Part shown: positions 24,701-37,312 of the stretch, piece by piece
How positions within the stretch are numbered: position 1 is the first letter of the stretch
Layout: each line of letters starts with the position of its first letter
Source: Dendronephthya gigantea
Lineage: Eukaryota > Cnidaria > Anthozoa > Malacalcyonacea > Nephtheidae
Direction of reading: 5' to 3'
Length of the DNA: 64,000 nucleotides
NCBI RefSeq assembly: GCF_004324835.1
Contig: NW_021163047.1
Span: 558,001 to 622,000 of the forward strand
Translations under genes and position numbers: made by a program
The notes under the pieces: model-generated
Told to the model about the DNA's origin: nothing
Database searches by the model: none
Seen by the model: the letters and a program-made list of their open reading frames with translations, nothing else

Positions 24701-27167
24701 CAGTGCAATGAAGCTATTAAGCTTCAAACGAATCGCGTTGGATCAAATGAGCGTGTGCTGCAGCTTATATGAGGTGTAATTTTACATTACGCAAATATTG
24801 ATTCGAAGAGCATGTATTTCATGTCACAGTAATATGTAATAACTGCAGTATTTTGTTTCATTTGAACCCAGAGACTATGAAGTCTGCGAGAAAAAATTAT
24901 GTTACAAATTATGCGTGTCACTATCGATCTACAAAAATGCTTTAATTTATTAACGGATCGTTATCAGCATATGGCGATTTCATGCATGCAGACAAGGGAT
25001 ATATTAGCAAATTCATGTAATTAATATATCATGAGAAAGTAAAGCATCAGAGAGGGATGAAAAGTGGCCAAACATACTGTGTTATTAACCTACGATACAA
25101 AATTTATTTTTAGCTCACTTTAGTACAGATATTCATCCCATAACCGAGCACATTTTCGTCTGCAAGAGACTTGTCGTGCTCAAGTGACCTTTGAAGACCT
25201 TAAATGTTTGTTTTGACCTGACTGGCGCTGTCTACGCCGTTGAGCGTCGACATATATACCAGTATTTTAGAGTTTATTACGAGCAAATACTTTATTTCAA
25301 ATTCCCACTTGCTAACAAGCAAATCATCTATAAATGTCCCGAAACATTGATGGAAATTTCAAGGTTTATAAGAACAGAAATTCAACGCTCTTCATCAAAT
25401 TTTGGATAGATCGCTGATTTAGCTATAATGTAAAGCGATAAGGTTATAAATATAACGGGATATGTGTTTGTGGTACAGGAACATCCTTTAGAAAAACTAA
25501 ACAATCGAACGAAAATATCTTTATTATCGGAGAATTTGTAAAGAGAAAATCACACTGGAAACTGATCCGGCTTTAGGACTACTTTCGTTATGCTATAAAG
25601 CTACAAATGATTGAATATAATAGTCATTTAAAATATAGAGATAACAAAAAGGACGATGACGAAAAACATGAGCTAGATTTGATAATACAGCGTACACGTA
25701 GACGTTGTGGAGCAAATGATACGTTTCTCGAACATTCCGGCTAGCATTGTGTACATTATACTTGACGATTTCAGTGCAGTCAGTCGAATAAAGGCGTGAC
25801 TGTTTTACATACGTTCCAAAATATTCATATATTTGTCTTAAATGTGAGTCACATACAACAATATAAGATTGAAACAATCGTCAAAACTTACCAGATTTCA
25901 GCATGTCTGCTATTTCATTGATTTGAGTAATGAAACAAGATTGCGAGGAACCTGAAGGCGCGATCTACGACTTGAATACTCTGAAAGATTTCGTATTAGC
26001 GTGAAACAGGTGGTTCATAAGGCGACTCAACTTTACATACACAATGCGGTCAGACAATTATAATTGTCTTGCCCGCCAATGAAATGTGTTTTTCTATTGA
26101 AAAGCGGCAGCTGCTGTTGGAAAGATCTTAATCTTATGCTGTGAAATACTTTAGACCCGCAAAATTCGCATGGCTCTCTCGTATCGGCTTCACGATGCAA
26201 TGACAATCCACTTGGCCGCTATCTTACTTGGGCAATCTATGGATACGATTCCCGCGCGCTTTCCCAGAGGGATTTCAAGTTGTGATATTCAACACCGATC
26301 AGTAAACACGTCAATAAACGATACGTCTGCATGCAGTATTTACGACATACTATATGCGAATATGCATGTCTAGTTTTATGAACGACTATATATCATATCC
26401 GTAATAATTATATGCATGCATGTAATTTATCAAAGAGTATGGCACTGATTATTTTTTCAACTGTGTCGGGAATTAGCCTTAAGGTTCAACTGAAGTGAAT
26501 TTACTTTTTTATATAACTACATCAGTCGAGAGTTTTCCCAGCCACACAGCCATATTTTAAATATTTTATACAACAATGTAAATAAAGGTTGACGCGTGTT
26601 TTAAAAATAAATGTAAGATTAATGCGATCAACGAATGAGTTTTTCTTCATATAATTGCAGATAAATTTGAGAAAAGCGCATGCGTTTCTTGCTAAACTGT
26701 GTAAGAAAATAGGTTTTAAGAACAGGCTTGAGTACTATTTTTCCAATCTGCTTCTAACCTCTGGCTCAGAACCAACCCACTCGCGTCCTCTTGTTGAGAA
26801 ACAACGCTGGCATGCAATGCAAACAATTTATATTCATCGCGGCTCGCTCAATGCACAGAAAATATTTTATCCAAATTTACGTGTGCATGATATGAACAAA
26901 TATAACAACTCAAAAGGATTAAAACCCTGCAGAAAAGCATGCAGAAAATCTCCGCGGTATATTTTCAGACATGTTTATTTGCTGAACCGTATTTGATTAG
27001 AATTTAGACTGTATTGCCGGAGGAGATCTTAGCATTTCCGTGAATGAAATTTTGGTTCTTTGTATATTCCATGAATAAAAAATCGGCCGTTTTCCACAGC
27101 GAAATTGCGAAAATCATCTCTTAGATATATGTATAAAATCACGAGTTATCGCAGAGCCCATGCACGT

Positions 27168-27240
27168 GGCTGATGCGGTTAGCGCGCTGTCTCTTAACAC
27201 TGAATTAAGGTTGTAGCCATTTGTTCGAAATGCGCTTAGT
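27168..27240 (+). pseudogene. tRNA-like fragment or SINE head
   Basis: GTGGCTGATGCGGTTAGCGC resembles a D-arm/A box. It is followed by an anticodon-like CTGTCTCTTAACAC and TTGTTCGAAATGC resembling the T-loop/B box about 40 bases on. Acceptor-stem pairing is not obvious, so a decayed tRNA or a tRNA-derived SINE head is more likely than a working tRNA. Confidence 0.3.
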
Positions 27241-28470
27241 CTATTGGATAAGCCGAAGTTTAAAAATATTCTCTCATGCATCTGATCAATGACTACACCT
27301 ACACATCAAGAATTTAATACATACTTCCATTTAAAATTAAACAATTAACTGTGAAGTATTTCAGCTAGTTGCTCAATAAATAGATAATCAATTTCAGTTT
27401 TGCATTTTTAAATTAATATTTGCCGGTTTTTTTAAACGCCTTTCTAACAGCCAGCCCCTGGTTAAAAACATGACAACGTGATCTCCATGCAGTGGTACAG
27501 TGAGTCAGCGTAACTTGAGGGAACTCCATAGAGGCTACGGCACAAAAGTAATAAATTCCATGCATCATGTAAAATAATTTAAGATTTCTGTAGCTCCCTT
27601 TCTCTCTGTTTTCATGTGTTTCTGTCTTTATTTCTGTGTTCAACCGTACCTACCATCGGTATACTGATGTACTTCATATCTCTTTATATCTCCTCTAGTA
27701 AAATATCTCAAAGATCATAAAACTTAATGATGTAAAACGTCCGTATAGTTTTGAGTTTAAACTTTGTATTCCGTAGTTCCGTAATTGTATGCGCATGCAT
27801 GCTGAATAAAAACGATGTCGGTTATGTAGTAATTCACTAAAAACAGGAATTAACAACAGGGTTTTTTCCCGAATAACTTCAAAAACAAATATTGCAGCAC
27901 ATTAATTATTAACAGCTTGTTCCTATATTGTTAACGACACTGTTTAGATAATGTTGCAGGGTTTCAGCACACTCTATTTTTTGCGAAATTGAATGAAGAA
28001 AAGACATGAACACATGAACTCTGGTCTATAAATGATAATTATTGGATTGATTTGATGATGACTGCACGGGAGTCAGCACACGTGAAATCGTTAACACTGT
28101 TTACGGTTGTGTTGCACCACCCAACTTTCCTTACAACTTGCAATGCATTTCTACTGCTGAGGCACCTAAAGTTGTCCAATACGAACATTTCTTACGATCT
28201 GCTAACATTTTCTTATAATTCTGAACACTCTTTGCGTATTAAAATTATTCTCAAAATTATTGCATTGCAAGTTGCAAGGAAAATTGTGTAACAGCGCCAT
28301 TTTTGCCATTTTCTTAAATTCTGTGACCATTTTCGTTTTTTTATTGATTTTACGCGCATTTTACAGAAGTAGAAATGTCTTGAAAGGCAAGCCTACGCCA
28401 CACAAAGAACTGTTTGATGTTCATGCCGAAAAGCACCTATTTATTATCAATTAAAGAAAAAAAACAGTGT

Positions 28471-28489
28471 TTAACTTCCTGTATAAATA
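28471..28489 (+). promoter_or_regulatory. Core promoter candidate of tetraspan copy A
   Basis: TTAACTTCCTGTATAAATAA lies about 55-70 bases before the ATG. The same AACTTCCTGTATA phrase occurs before copy B at 32903. It joins an ETS-like CTTCCTG to a TATA-like TATAAATA. The rest of the upstream DNA differs, so the conservation may be functional. Confidence 0.4.
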
Positions 28490-28542
28490 ATTCGCTTCAG
28501 CAACGATATCGAGAGGAGCTACAGCACGAAACGTGAGATAAA

Positions 28543-30258
28543 ATGCCTTCAACACAAGAAGAAAGAAAGTTTTTCAACGGTGTGCGTTGCCTTTTGTTTG
28601 GATTAACAACCATTGCTCTTATCTGTGGAAGTGTAATAATAAAAGAGGTGCATGAAACTGATCCTTGCATGGAAGGCAATTTCCGGTTTCAGGGCTATTT
28701 GTGTAAGTACCACTGAAATTTTGTATCGAGCATTTTGTATGTACCCGGTCAGATTTACATTACTGGTAGCCGACGAAAAAAAAACAATGTCAACGACAAC
28801 TAAATATTCGGCAAGTCGAAAAACAAGAAAACATGAAATGTTCGATTCGCTTATAATCGTTGCAATTCCCCCCACTCGAGTTACGTTTTATTACCCTACT
28901 GGTCGATCTGATCACCCGTTAACGGAAACTCGAAAGCCGAAATACGTATTGGAGCCTATTACCCAGCCGTTTCAGCATAATTTTCTTCAGAAATGAGAAT
29001 ATTACGAGGACAGTCTCATGTTCATAATTGCATGCACGAGCAATTCGACACATTCCCCGAATAACATTCAATAAGTTCTTCAGATCGTGTTCAGTTTTGT
29101 GTATATATAACCCCCGAACCGTGCGAGGGTACTAACTCCGCTCGGAGATTTACACGCGGGTATTTTTATGTCATGGCCGCAGTGAACTTCATCGCGTCGC
29201 CCTTTTTCGGTTAAAACGGTCCTACAAGTGCTCCATAAGTTTTAGATCTGGAATTTGAGGTGGAAAGCCATGAAAAAGCGATCACCAAAACGAGTTTGCT
29301 TCTAAAAGATTTCTGGCACATAGAAGATGTGCATCATTCCTAATCATCGGGCGGAATTAGTAACGATAAATGGTAACGATAATGTTGTGATGGAATTATC
29401 AAAAGAGTCTATTTGCTTTGCGGTTTTCAGTTTAACACCAAAAATTTAGGACCACATTCTGCGCGACGATTGAATCCAGTAGCCAAAATTACTAGCCCGC
29501 TGTGGAACAACATTTGCCACTTGCTATCGATTAAAAAAGCATAAGACAAAATGAGCTTTTAAAAAATTGGATACCGCGAATTAAGCAACTACCAATTTCT
29601 ACCATACAAGCACAAAGCTACAGGACAGTGTCATGAAACCGGCAAAATTTCAACAATTTTCCTCTCTTTAAGTTTCTAGTACCTGCTCTAATTCTCACAT
29701 TCTCTCTGCGGTATCAAGACGTGAATTAGGTGAGGAAACGTCAAATTGTGTTTGGTTGATTATCACGTTTTATTAGTTTATTTTCTCAGGCAGGGGGGTC
29801 ATAAAAGTATAGGAGCTAATTCAGGTTTTCACTGTAATTAGAATTTCACAAATGATATAGCAAAACGCTTCCCCTAATCAGTACAATCTCAATAAAATTA
29901 TTATAGTCTTTTATAGATACAGTGTTTTGACAGATAGAATTACATGTTAGTTAGATAATACCTCATACTTCTTCTACTTCCTTAAAGGTGGGTCCAGTCC
30001 TGGCTACAAACTCAGTTGGAATAATGCTTGCAATTGGTGGATTGCTCCGTTCTACCGTGTTATTCCTTCGTGCGCGAAAGTTTCATCGTTCTCTAGACTG
30101 TCACTTCCGTATGTACCCAATAGCTGATTCTCGATTCCTGATTTACGATTTGCAATTTGTTTGTTTAATTTGATCAGCAATCAATCATTTCATTTCCTAA
30201 TTTTTAGTCGAGTATCTATCTATCTATCTATATCTGCGGCCAACGTTTTTGCAAATGG

Positions 30259-30337
<79 letters not shown>

Positions 30338-31893
30338 CTATCATCTCTAAACTAGGGTATCGTCTCTTTTGACGAAGGCCCTATAGGCCTCAGGTCGAAA
30401 CGTCGAGAAGTTTTTTGTTTATTTTAGGCAGTTGTTATACCACATTTGATGCTCTTATATAAAACAGTCTTAAACAAGCCTTTTCTTTATTTTCATAGTT
30501 ACAGAATCATGTGAGAGGCGATTTACTGAAATGATGGCTCAACTTGTGTTACTCATTGTTTATGCGGCAATTATCATCGTCTGTTTCGTTGTATCAGGCT
30601 ACGGTTGTGCTAAAATGCTACCGACACAACAGGAAATTAAACATTTTTGACGTGATTTAGATGTGCGAGATTATTAGAACAACGTTTTAGTTGCTTCTAA
30701 AAGCCATCTTTCAATGCAATATAAAACAAAGTATTGCGATGCAACAGACGAGTACTGTGGACTGGTGCTGTTCGTTTGCGGAGTCTTCATTCAATTCCAT
30801 TCCATAATTATTGGTTGGTGTAAAATTAAAGATGAACTGCAAATATCCGCCTTCGCTTCGATGCAAGTTACGCTGCTGCTGGCACCAGATACAACGAATA
30901 TCGCAACTTGAGTCTGTATTTTTATTCACACATGCACCTAGTGCACGTTGATATACAGAACGCATATGAAGGACACACTTGCTCACTCTCAAACACAACG
31001 TTACGGTGACAACACACAGCACAATGCACCTAATGATTTTTTATTCTCTTGACGTATAGCTAATAGCCATCTTTAATTGAAACCATGATTTCATTTCATT
31101 GTTCCCGTTTCAAGTTGAGTAGAATGCCGGATACCAATATTCAAAGTCGGTTATAAAAGCTCACACACAAATAAAATTATTAAGATTTTGAAAAACCATT
31201 CAAACAAATTCAATGGTAGATTTGTGTTACAAAATATACTTTAGCTAGAAATTTGTAACCATATAGTAGCATTCATAGTTCAGGTGCTGTGAGTTCAAAA
31301 TTGTGCTATGGTCGTTTATTTTGAATATCGCTGGATCACCTCGATATTGCTTCAGTTTATTCGGCACTGATTCACTGATTTATCACTGCATGTATAATGA
31401 CCAGTTTGCTCCTTAATCACAGTTTAATTAAGTAATTGAAATAAAACTTGCTGAGATGTTTTTCGTATGCCAATTACGATTATTTACTCAACCATCTAGA
31501 GATAGTTAATTGCTTATCAGTAAAATTAATTATGTTTCATCTCAAAGTTTCATTTTACTGGTTGTCAAAACTTCTCGTGCAAAGACACTTTAAAACTGCA
31601 TGCATGTGAACATTAGTTTTATTTTAGCTAACAATGACACAATCGTAGCGTCATAACATCTTGAAAATGACAAAACTGATCAATATTTTTAGAGACACAG
31701 TGCTGCCACTCACCCTGAACAAGATAACGGCACGGTAATGGAATCAGGAGTGCAATCACCACACGAACAGCCTTGTGCGTCTGGCAATATCGACAATGTC
31801 AATGCACCATGCAGACGTCCTTCCTGGAGCAGAAACGGAAAGACTCGTGAAATAAATATTCATCGATTAACTGTTGGAGCTTGCACACTATAA
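28543..31893 (+). CDS. Tetraspan-like small membrane protein, copy A (altered)
   Basis: Exons by alignment to copy B: 28543-28702, 29673-29729, 29988-30108, 30505-30650, and 31693-31893. Exon 1 has MPSTQEERKFF and a hydrophobic segment; exon 3 has ATNSVGIMLAIGGLL; exon 4 has a strong membrane segment ending SGYGCAKML; exon 5 has EQDNGTVM matching EQDRGMVM of copy B. Exon 1 is one base out of register with copy B, and exon 2 in the copy-B frame ends in TAG. The frame could survive only if exon 2 starts at the later AG (29679) and uses the donor GTGAAT at 29721. The donor of exon 4 is CAG-GA instead of CAG-GT, so exon 4 would read to a stop at 30648 and exon 5 would be orphaned. This is either a recent pseudogene or a gene with a shortened end. 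Confidence 0.55.
30262..30335. repeat. (TA)n microsatellite
   Basis: About 74 bases of uninterrupted TA, preceded at about 30211 by a short CTAT repeat, inside an intron of copy A. Confidence 0.95.
30360..30415 (+). other. Hammerhead-like or retroelement-tail fragment
   Basis: TTTTGACGAAGGCCCTATAG then GGTCGAAACGTC: a GACGA box, an AGGCC/GGCCT stem and a GAAAC box in hammerhead order. It sits next to the TA repeat. The first box departs from CTGATGA, so it is probably a decayed ribozyme or a Penelope-like tail. Confidence 0.25.
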
Positions 31894-32457
31894 TAGTTAT
31901 AATACTACACTAGGTTCCGTTTTTATACCGGATGGTAATGACAAGCAAAAACTACACTGGTCTTCATTATATTAAGTGTTGACAAAAAAATTTTTAGTCA
32001 TGGCAGTTTACGTAATACAGTTTGCTTGTTTCTCAAAGTAAAAAGTATATAGGCACGTCATGATCTTATAATTCTGAAATAAATGTTACTTTCAGGTTCT
32101 TACACATAGATAATGCACAGATTTCACGAATTAGAAGACGAACTGTCTTTCGCTTGCCCAAGTTGTCGAATACAATTAGGTATACGGATACCCATTTTAG
32201 GAGTGCAAACGGGGCGTTAAAGTATGTCGAGGTCTTAATGCATGACGGGTGCAATGTGTGAGAATATCCCTTACGCCAAGGGCTTTGAGATAGTGATTGC
32301 GACTACCAACCGATCATCCTACATCTCAGTACATCGCAGTTGAACATCATTAGCAAGATACTCATTTTACCAGGCGAGACCTCTTTTAAGAAATTGCAGT
32401 CAATGCATGCCAATGAGAAATATTTCTTTATATAAATGGGTAAGGTGATTAGCATTA

Positions 32458-32651
32458 GGGCCTGTTTATATCAGCCGGGCTAGCCTAGCTCGCTTCTGCT
32501 GACCCACTTGATGGGTTCATATTAGCCTGTTAAACGGAGATCTCGCTTCGTTCAGACGGGATCTCGGCAGAGCAAGGCTGGTCTTGTTCATATGAATGCA
32601 ATTTTACAAATATGGTGAAAAACTGGACTGGTCTTATATATAAACAGGCCC
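32458..32651. mobile_element. Foldback MITE, GGGCCTGTTTATAT tips
   Basis: Left GGGCCTGTTTATATCAGCC, right ATATAAACAGGCCC; inner arms CGAGATC-type and CCAGCC-type. Left flank TTA, right flank TAT. Confidence 0.55.
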
Positions 32652-32900
32652 TATCGGTTCTCTCAATAATGTTAACGTTATTATAATTATCTATTGAAAT
32701 GTGGTTGCCTTTGGCAAAAGATTTCTTCCTATAACTAAGCTCTTAAATCATTTACTCTAAGCTTTTTTGCAAGAGCACGATCGAGACACTTACCTACAAG
32801 CCACTGAGTTTTTGCGTGGGCTGATGCTACAGTGAAATTGCCAATAACACTTTTATACAAATGAACTCAAGTGTTAAATCTAAACAAAACGAATTGATTG

Positions 32901-32919
32901 GCAACTTCCTGTATATATT
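32901..32919 (+). promoter_or_regulatory. Core promoter candidate of tetraspan copy B
   Basis: GCAACTTCCTGTATATATTT, about 75-90 bases before the ATG of copy B, matching the phrase before copy A. Confidence 0.4.
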
Positions 32920-32993
32920 TGATACTTCACCTCAGCATATATATAGCCATATCAAAGGAAGGCAACTTAAAAGTCAGCAAAACAATATTTAAA

Positions 32994-35086
32994 ATGCCTC
33001 TATCGCGGCGAGGAAGAAAGTTTTTAATCGTTGTTGGTTGTGTATTGTTGGTATTAACAGCCACATCTCTTATCTGTGCAAGTATAGCCATGAATAGGTT
33101 GTATGACAAAGATCCGAAGGAAGCAAGTTTAGGTTTCCAAACTATCTGTGTAAGTACATATACGTACAGTACCACTGATATTCAGTGTGTCGAGGAGAGT
33201 TTTACCAGGTCAGCACACTTGAAAAGGTTTACTTTACCGCCGTACGTCTACAATGACACCGGCAGTTTAACGTTCTGTACGTCGGAAAAATAAAAATGAT
33301 ACAAAACTGTTTTACAAATTGCTATCTTGAACGTCGCAATATTTATTATCGCACGCTTGAGCGGTATACGCGTAGGCAACGTCACACACCTCCGGACAAC
33401 GAAATGTCTATTCTACCTATATAACCTTACCGTAGACTTCTGGGGGTGTAATTGTGCTCCTTCCAGATCATCTCTAGTTTTACAGTTATGACACAACTTT
33501 CTAAATGGATACCCGTACCATTTTCACCCGTGCTGGGCCTTCAACCTAGCTGTGCCAATGAAGTTGACGGTACTCACGGTAGTGTAATCGGGGGGGGGGG
33601 GTGTTTAATATAAAGCGAGTCAATGCGATCAACTACAACCTGTTTATCAAGAGAACACAATGTAAGGGAGTCTCATTGTAAAGCAGTTGCAGTTAAAGTT
33701 TGCTTACCTAACCACGCTTAGCGACATCTTATTAAATTGCAGAAGTACGTTTGTGTATCTGACTTTTGAGCACACGACACCTGTAAAGTACGATATCGTT
33801 AAATTAAATCATTCGAATTTCTCTCTCCTTCAAGTTTTTAGCGCCTGCTCTTCTGTCCATACTGTCTGGCGTGAGACAAGGAACGACTTTGGTAAGGAAA
33901 AGCTCTATTCTATTCAAGAATATCCATATCAATCCCTTGCAATTTTCTTGGAACTTCGCTACTATCTTGTACTTATTTCCCTGTAGCTGGGTCCAGCCCT
34001 GGCTACAAATTCAGTTGGAATAATGCTGGGAATTGGTGGATTAACTAATTCTATCCTGTCCTTCATCAAACGAAGGCGTGCCTACTTTAGTTGCCCGACG
34101 GGTATGTAAAACAGTAAATTTGAGTAAGTCTTCTAGTTTTGCATACTTGCTTGTCGATCCGACGTACCAATGAGCCAATGACTGCGATGTGTAGCCTCGG
34201 AAATTATCAAACGCAATTACAATAAGTGGCTACATCACCTTGTACTCATTTCATTTCACATAATTATATTCTTCTCTTAAGAGTCTGTTTACAGGGAGCG
34301 AGTTATCCCGGGTAGGTGAGGTAAAAACTGCATCATAACAAAAGACTAATCAGATTAAACTTTTGATCTGTGGCGCTTTTAACCTCGCCTAGCCGGGATA
34401 ACTCGCTCCATGTAAGCAGACCCTAATGATTACTATTGTTTAGTTCAAAACGTAAAACTCGCATTTTTCGAAATTAGATTTTTTGTTTTTTTACGTTTCA
34501 ATGTAGAATCATACAGTTGTTCTGACGAGAAAACTTTGATGTCTCTTCATCTTGTATTAATCATCGTTTTTGTCGCATTTATCGTCGTGAGTTCTGTTGC
34601 ATCAGGATTTGGTTGTTTTAAAATTCTATCCAAACGACAGGTACGTACGTCAGATAATCCGATTCAATAATGCCGCAGTTGCACTCGTTGTTGACAAGCA
34701 AATTAAATCTCGCAGCGCATCAAAAAAGTGGATTCCATTTCAAGTATTTCTCCAACTCCCTGCATTGTAGTTTCTTTCCATTTTCTATACTGCGTCAGAC
34801 CTAGGAAGTAAAACTTTGGAAAACGTTGCTGAAATTTTTTGGGATATTATATTCTAGACACGTTCAATCAGGGTTTTTTTATACTCGATATCTAATATGT
34901 TAGGAATCCGAACAAGACCGCGGAATGGTAATGACTAGACAGCAATTATCATATCTGGAACAACCTGGAACTACCAGTAATACCAACAACGGCAATGACA
35001 TAAATACCATTGAAAATGAGAATGAAAATGAATATGAAAATGATGACATGCGTGTAGGAGAATTGGAAAAACTCATCAATGTTTGA
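32994..35086 (+). CDS. Tetraspan-like small membrane protein, copy B (intact)
   Basis: Five exons with GT-AG borders and consistent phases: 32994-33149, 33835-33891, 33987-34101, 34507-34640, 34904-35086, giving about 214 residues. Membrane segments: residues about 9-33 (FLIVVGCVLLVLTATSLICA), a pair encoded by exons 2-3 (LAPALLSILSG and ATNSVGIMLGIGGLTNSIL, followed by basic IKRRR), and about 120-147 (LVLIIVFVAFIVVSSVASGF). The C-terminal tail is acidic and Asn/Glu-rich, ending ELEKLINV. The four-pass layout recalls the MS4A or claudin/tetraspan classes, but no diagnostic motif of either is visible, so I leave the family unnamed. It is the reference copy for A, C and D. A hAT-like palindrome is inserted 38 bases after the stop. 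Confidence 0.75.
34281..34433. mobile_element. Foldback MITE, AGTCTGTTTACA tips, TAA duplication
   Basis: Left GAGTCTGTTTACAGGGAGCG, right CGCTCCATGTAAGCAGACCC; inner arms GAGTTATCCCGG and CCGGGATAACTC, with AGGTAAAA and TTTTAACCT. TAA at 34278-34280 and 34434-34436. It lies in intron 3 of copy B. Confidence 0.75.
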
Positions 35087-35124
35087 ACTGCTCGGCTTTG
35101 TCTTGGTGGATGAGCGTGTCTATG

Positions 35125-35286
35125 CAGGGCCGTAACTAGAACGATAATTGGGGGGTGTTTATTCATATATTCAGTTCTGCCCGACGGGTTTCTATTGTAA
35201 GCTATTGCACTTACAAAAGAAACCCGTCGGGCAGAACTGAATATATGAATAAACACCCCCCAATTATCGTTCTAGTTACGGTCCTG
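35125..35286. mobile_element. Near-perfect palindromic hAT-like MITE, 8-bp duplication
   Basis: Starts CAGGGCCGTAACTAGAACG and ends CGTTCTAGTTACGGTCCTG; arms of about 70 bases are almost perfect around a short centre. Flanked by TGTCTATG at 35117-35124 and at 35287-35294. CAG..CTG ends and an 8-bp duplication are hAT features. The arm similarity implies a recent insertion into the 3' flank of copy B. Confidence 0.8.
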
Positions 35287-35294
35287 TGTCTATG

Positions 35295-37312
35295 GTGCAT
35301 ATCTACTACTTCTACGAATATCCTGGTAAATTCGCACGAAAATTAGATGGATTTCCCGTACTAAACGGTTTGTTTGAAAATAAAACTCTTGACCATTTGA
35401 AGCGTTTGGAGCATGAAATGTTGTTCAATTTACAATTTCTCGGCATTTTATTTTAAAAAGAAGAGACACATGAGCAATAACAACTGTATCTGTATCTTTT
35501 CATCATTGTCACATCCTCCTATAATTGCTGTCTACTGGGGCAGTCCACATGCAGGAGTGATGAGCCTGGTTAGCCAAGATTTGACAAATAAAGCTGAAAA
35601 GGACTTTCAGGTAATAAAATAAGTCTTTATGAAGCGAAACAAGCACATGTTATTGTGGGAATCGATGACTACACGACTGCACGGATCATGTTATTTACTC
35701 ATTTTAATACCTCAAGTCATCTCACGTTTCGTTGAATCTCGGCTAAGCAGGATCAACAGCATTTAAAACGCTTTTAGTTAACACAAACATAGTCGATTTT
35801 AAATAATTGATATCGATTTCCGGTCTCATCGATAAATATAAAAACGCCATGATCTCTTAAATGAGCTCTTTAGTAAAGTTTTTTTAGAGTAGGTATTAAA
35901 ATCCGGTTAATAGCCATAACTGGTAGTATTGGCATATCCATATAGAGGGTGCCCCCAAAAAAAACGTTTCCACTATTGAAATCAAGCCACTATTAGAATC
36001 CGATTGCCTTAGGATATTAGGATAAACCCAATTGAAAGCAAGACGCTTTATTTGAATGCCTCAACCTAATAACTATGCTATTTACACATTGTGTAAATCT
36101 ACTGCGTTGATCATGCATTCAAATTCCAACAAAAGCTTCATTTCAGGGGGAGGAATATTTTGGGACACCCTGTATAGACGTTCCGCGCTGTTTATTCCCC
36201 ACGACCTCTTTCAAGTTCACGTCTTCGTTCTGAAGGGCAGTTCACATGAGCCGGCCCATGTGAACACCCCCTAAATGTGCCTATTTATTTAAAGTGATGA
36301 CCCGTTTGTTCTACGCCACATTGGAATATATTATATTTTGGAATGCGACACTTATCAAAAACTCCTTTTTTGCTGCTTTTTTAATTTTAAATTTATGTAA
36401 ACCCTGTAATAAGTTTTGGTTGAGGTAGGGTCGCAGCTCCTCGCAGCTCCTCGCAGCTCCTCGGAACTTTACAATACATTTCCGATTCAACCAATAGCAT
36501 AGCTTCGTTCGTTAGAAAGCATAGAAAAGCATTCTCCAATTGGACGAAAGCTTCCGAGCACTGCGACATGTCCCTTTGGTTGGTATTCTCCAATTCTAAA
36601 GTAATTGTCCATTCAGAGCAATTTTACTGAAATCTACAGTGAATCGGCCTATAAAATTAACATGTACTACAAGTACATGTAGCTTGTTATCAAGATGCAG
36701 GATAAAAGGTACTAATTAATAATATTCATTTTAATAATAAAGTTCATTTTTCTACAACATCGCGTGTTTTTAACTGCGTCATGGAATGTATTCCCTCTGA
36801 GTAAGTAAGGAGATTACATTCCTCTTCAGGTTGGCCTCTGAAATTGTTCTATGATGAATGATCATTTCTTAGCCTATCGACAAGCCAGGACGGCAATTAA
36901 CAGCAAAATAAATTTAATGTAAATCGAGATTGAAATTGACTCTCGAATAATAGCAAATAGCTACAGAGAAATTGGTTATATAGACTAATTTCAACGCTGA
37001 TCCAGCACTAATCAATCAAGTATGATGTTTGCCGGAACGTTTTTATAGCTTTTGCCGCAAAATGATCTTGTGTGCGACTGGCTTAATTCGAGGACTATAA
37101 ATTACATTGGATTTAGCCGTTTTACCCACAATGCAAATCCAAATGATAAGACTTGAGTGACGTATTGCGCACAATACAACAATTGATTCCAAAGCGTCGT
37201 TTATTTATAAATGGAAACAATTGGTAAAATAATATTTAACTGAAGACGAAACAATTCTGAACTCTCCATATTCATTTCACGTCGCCGCTGCTGTTTCAAA
37301 GAAAGCAAGAAC
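35295..37312. other. Intergenic between tetraspan copies B and C
   Basis: No gene recognised. It contains a relic MITE at about 35550-35760 (GATGAGCCTGGTTAGCC left, GAATCTCGGCTAAGC right) and a short tandem repeat GCAGCTCCTC at 36431-36466. Confidence 0.5.

Larger units (their letters stand above)
21296..28480. other. Long gene-poor stretch
   Basis: About 7 kb, AT-rich, without a frame that I can tie to a family on either strand. It holds a foldback MITE at 21485-21731, a possible larger one at about 22527-22953 (GGCTTCTTTCCGCTT left, AAACAGCC right, TAA on both sides), a relic arm ending CATGTAAACAGCC at about 23413, and a tRNA-like fragment at about 27168-27240. Missing 5' exons of the minus-strand CAP gene may lie here. 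Confidence 0.5.

Noticed and set aside
22651-28291. Several 60-110-residue frames in the gene-poor block
   Set aside because: Composition is random-like, without domains, splice context or repeats that suggest coding.
30711-31022. 103-residue minus-strand frame rich in Cys
   Set aside because: It lies inside the copy A intron, has no recognisable motif, and has no splice or promoter context.
34900-35346. Two similar frames with SSARRVS and NPSGRTEYMNKHPP on opposite strands
   Set aside because: They arise because the 162-bp palindrome reads the same on both strands.
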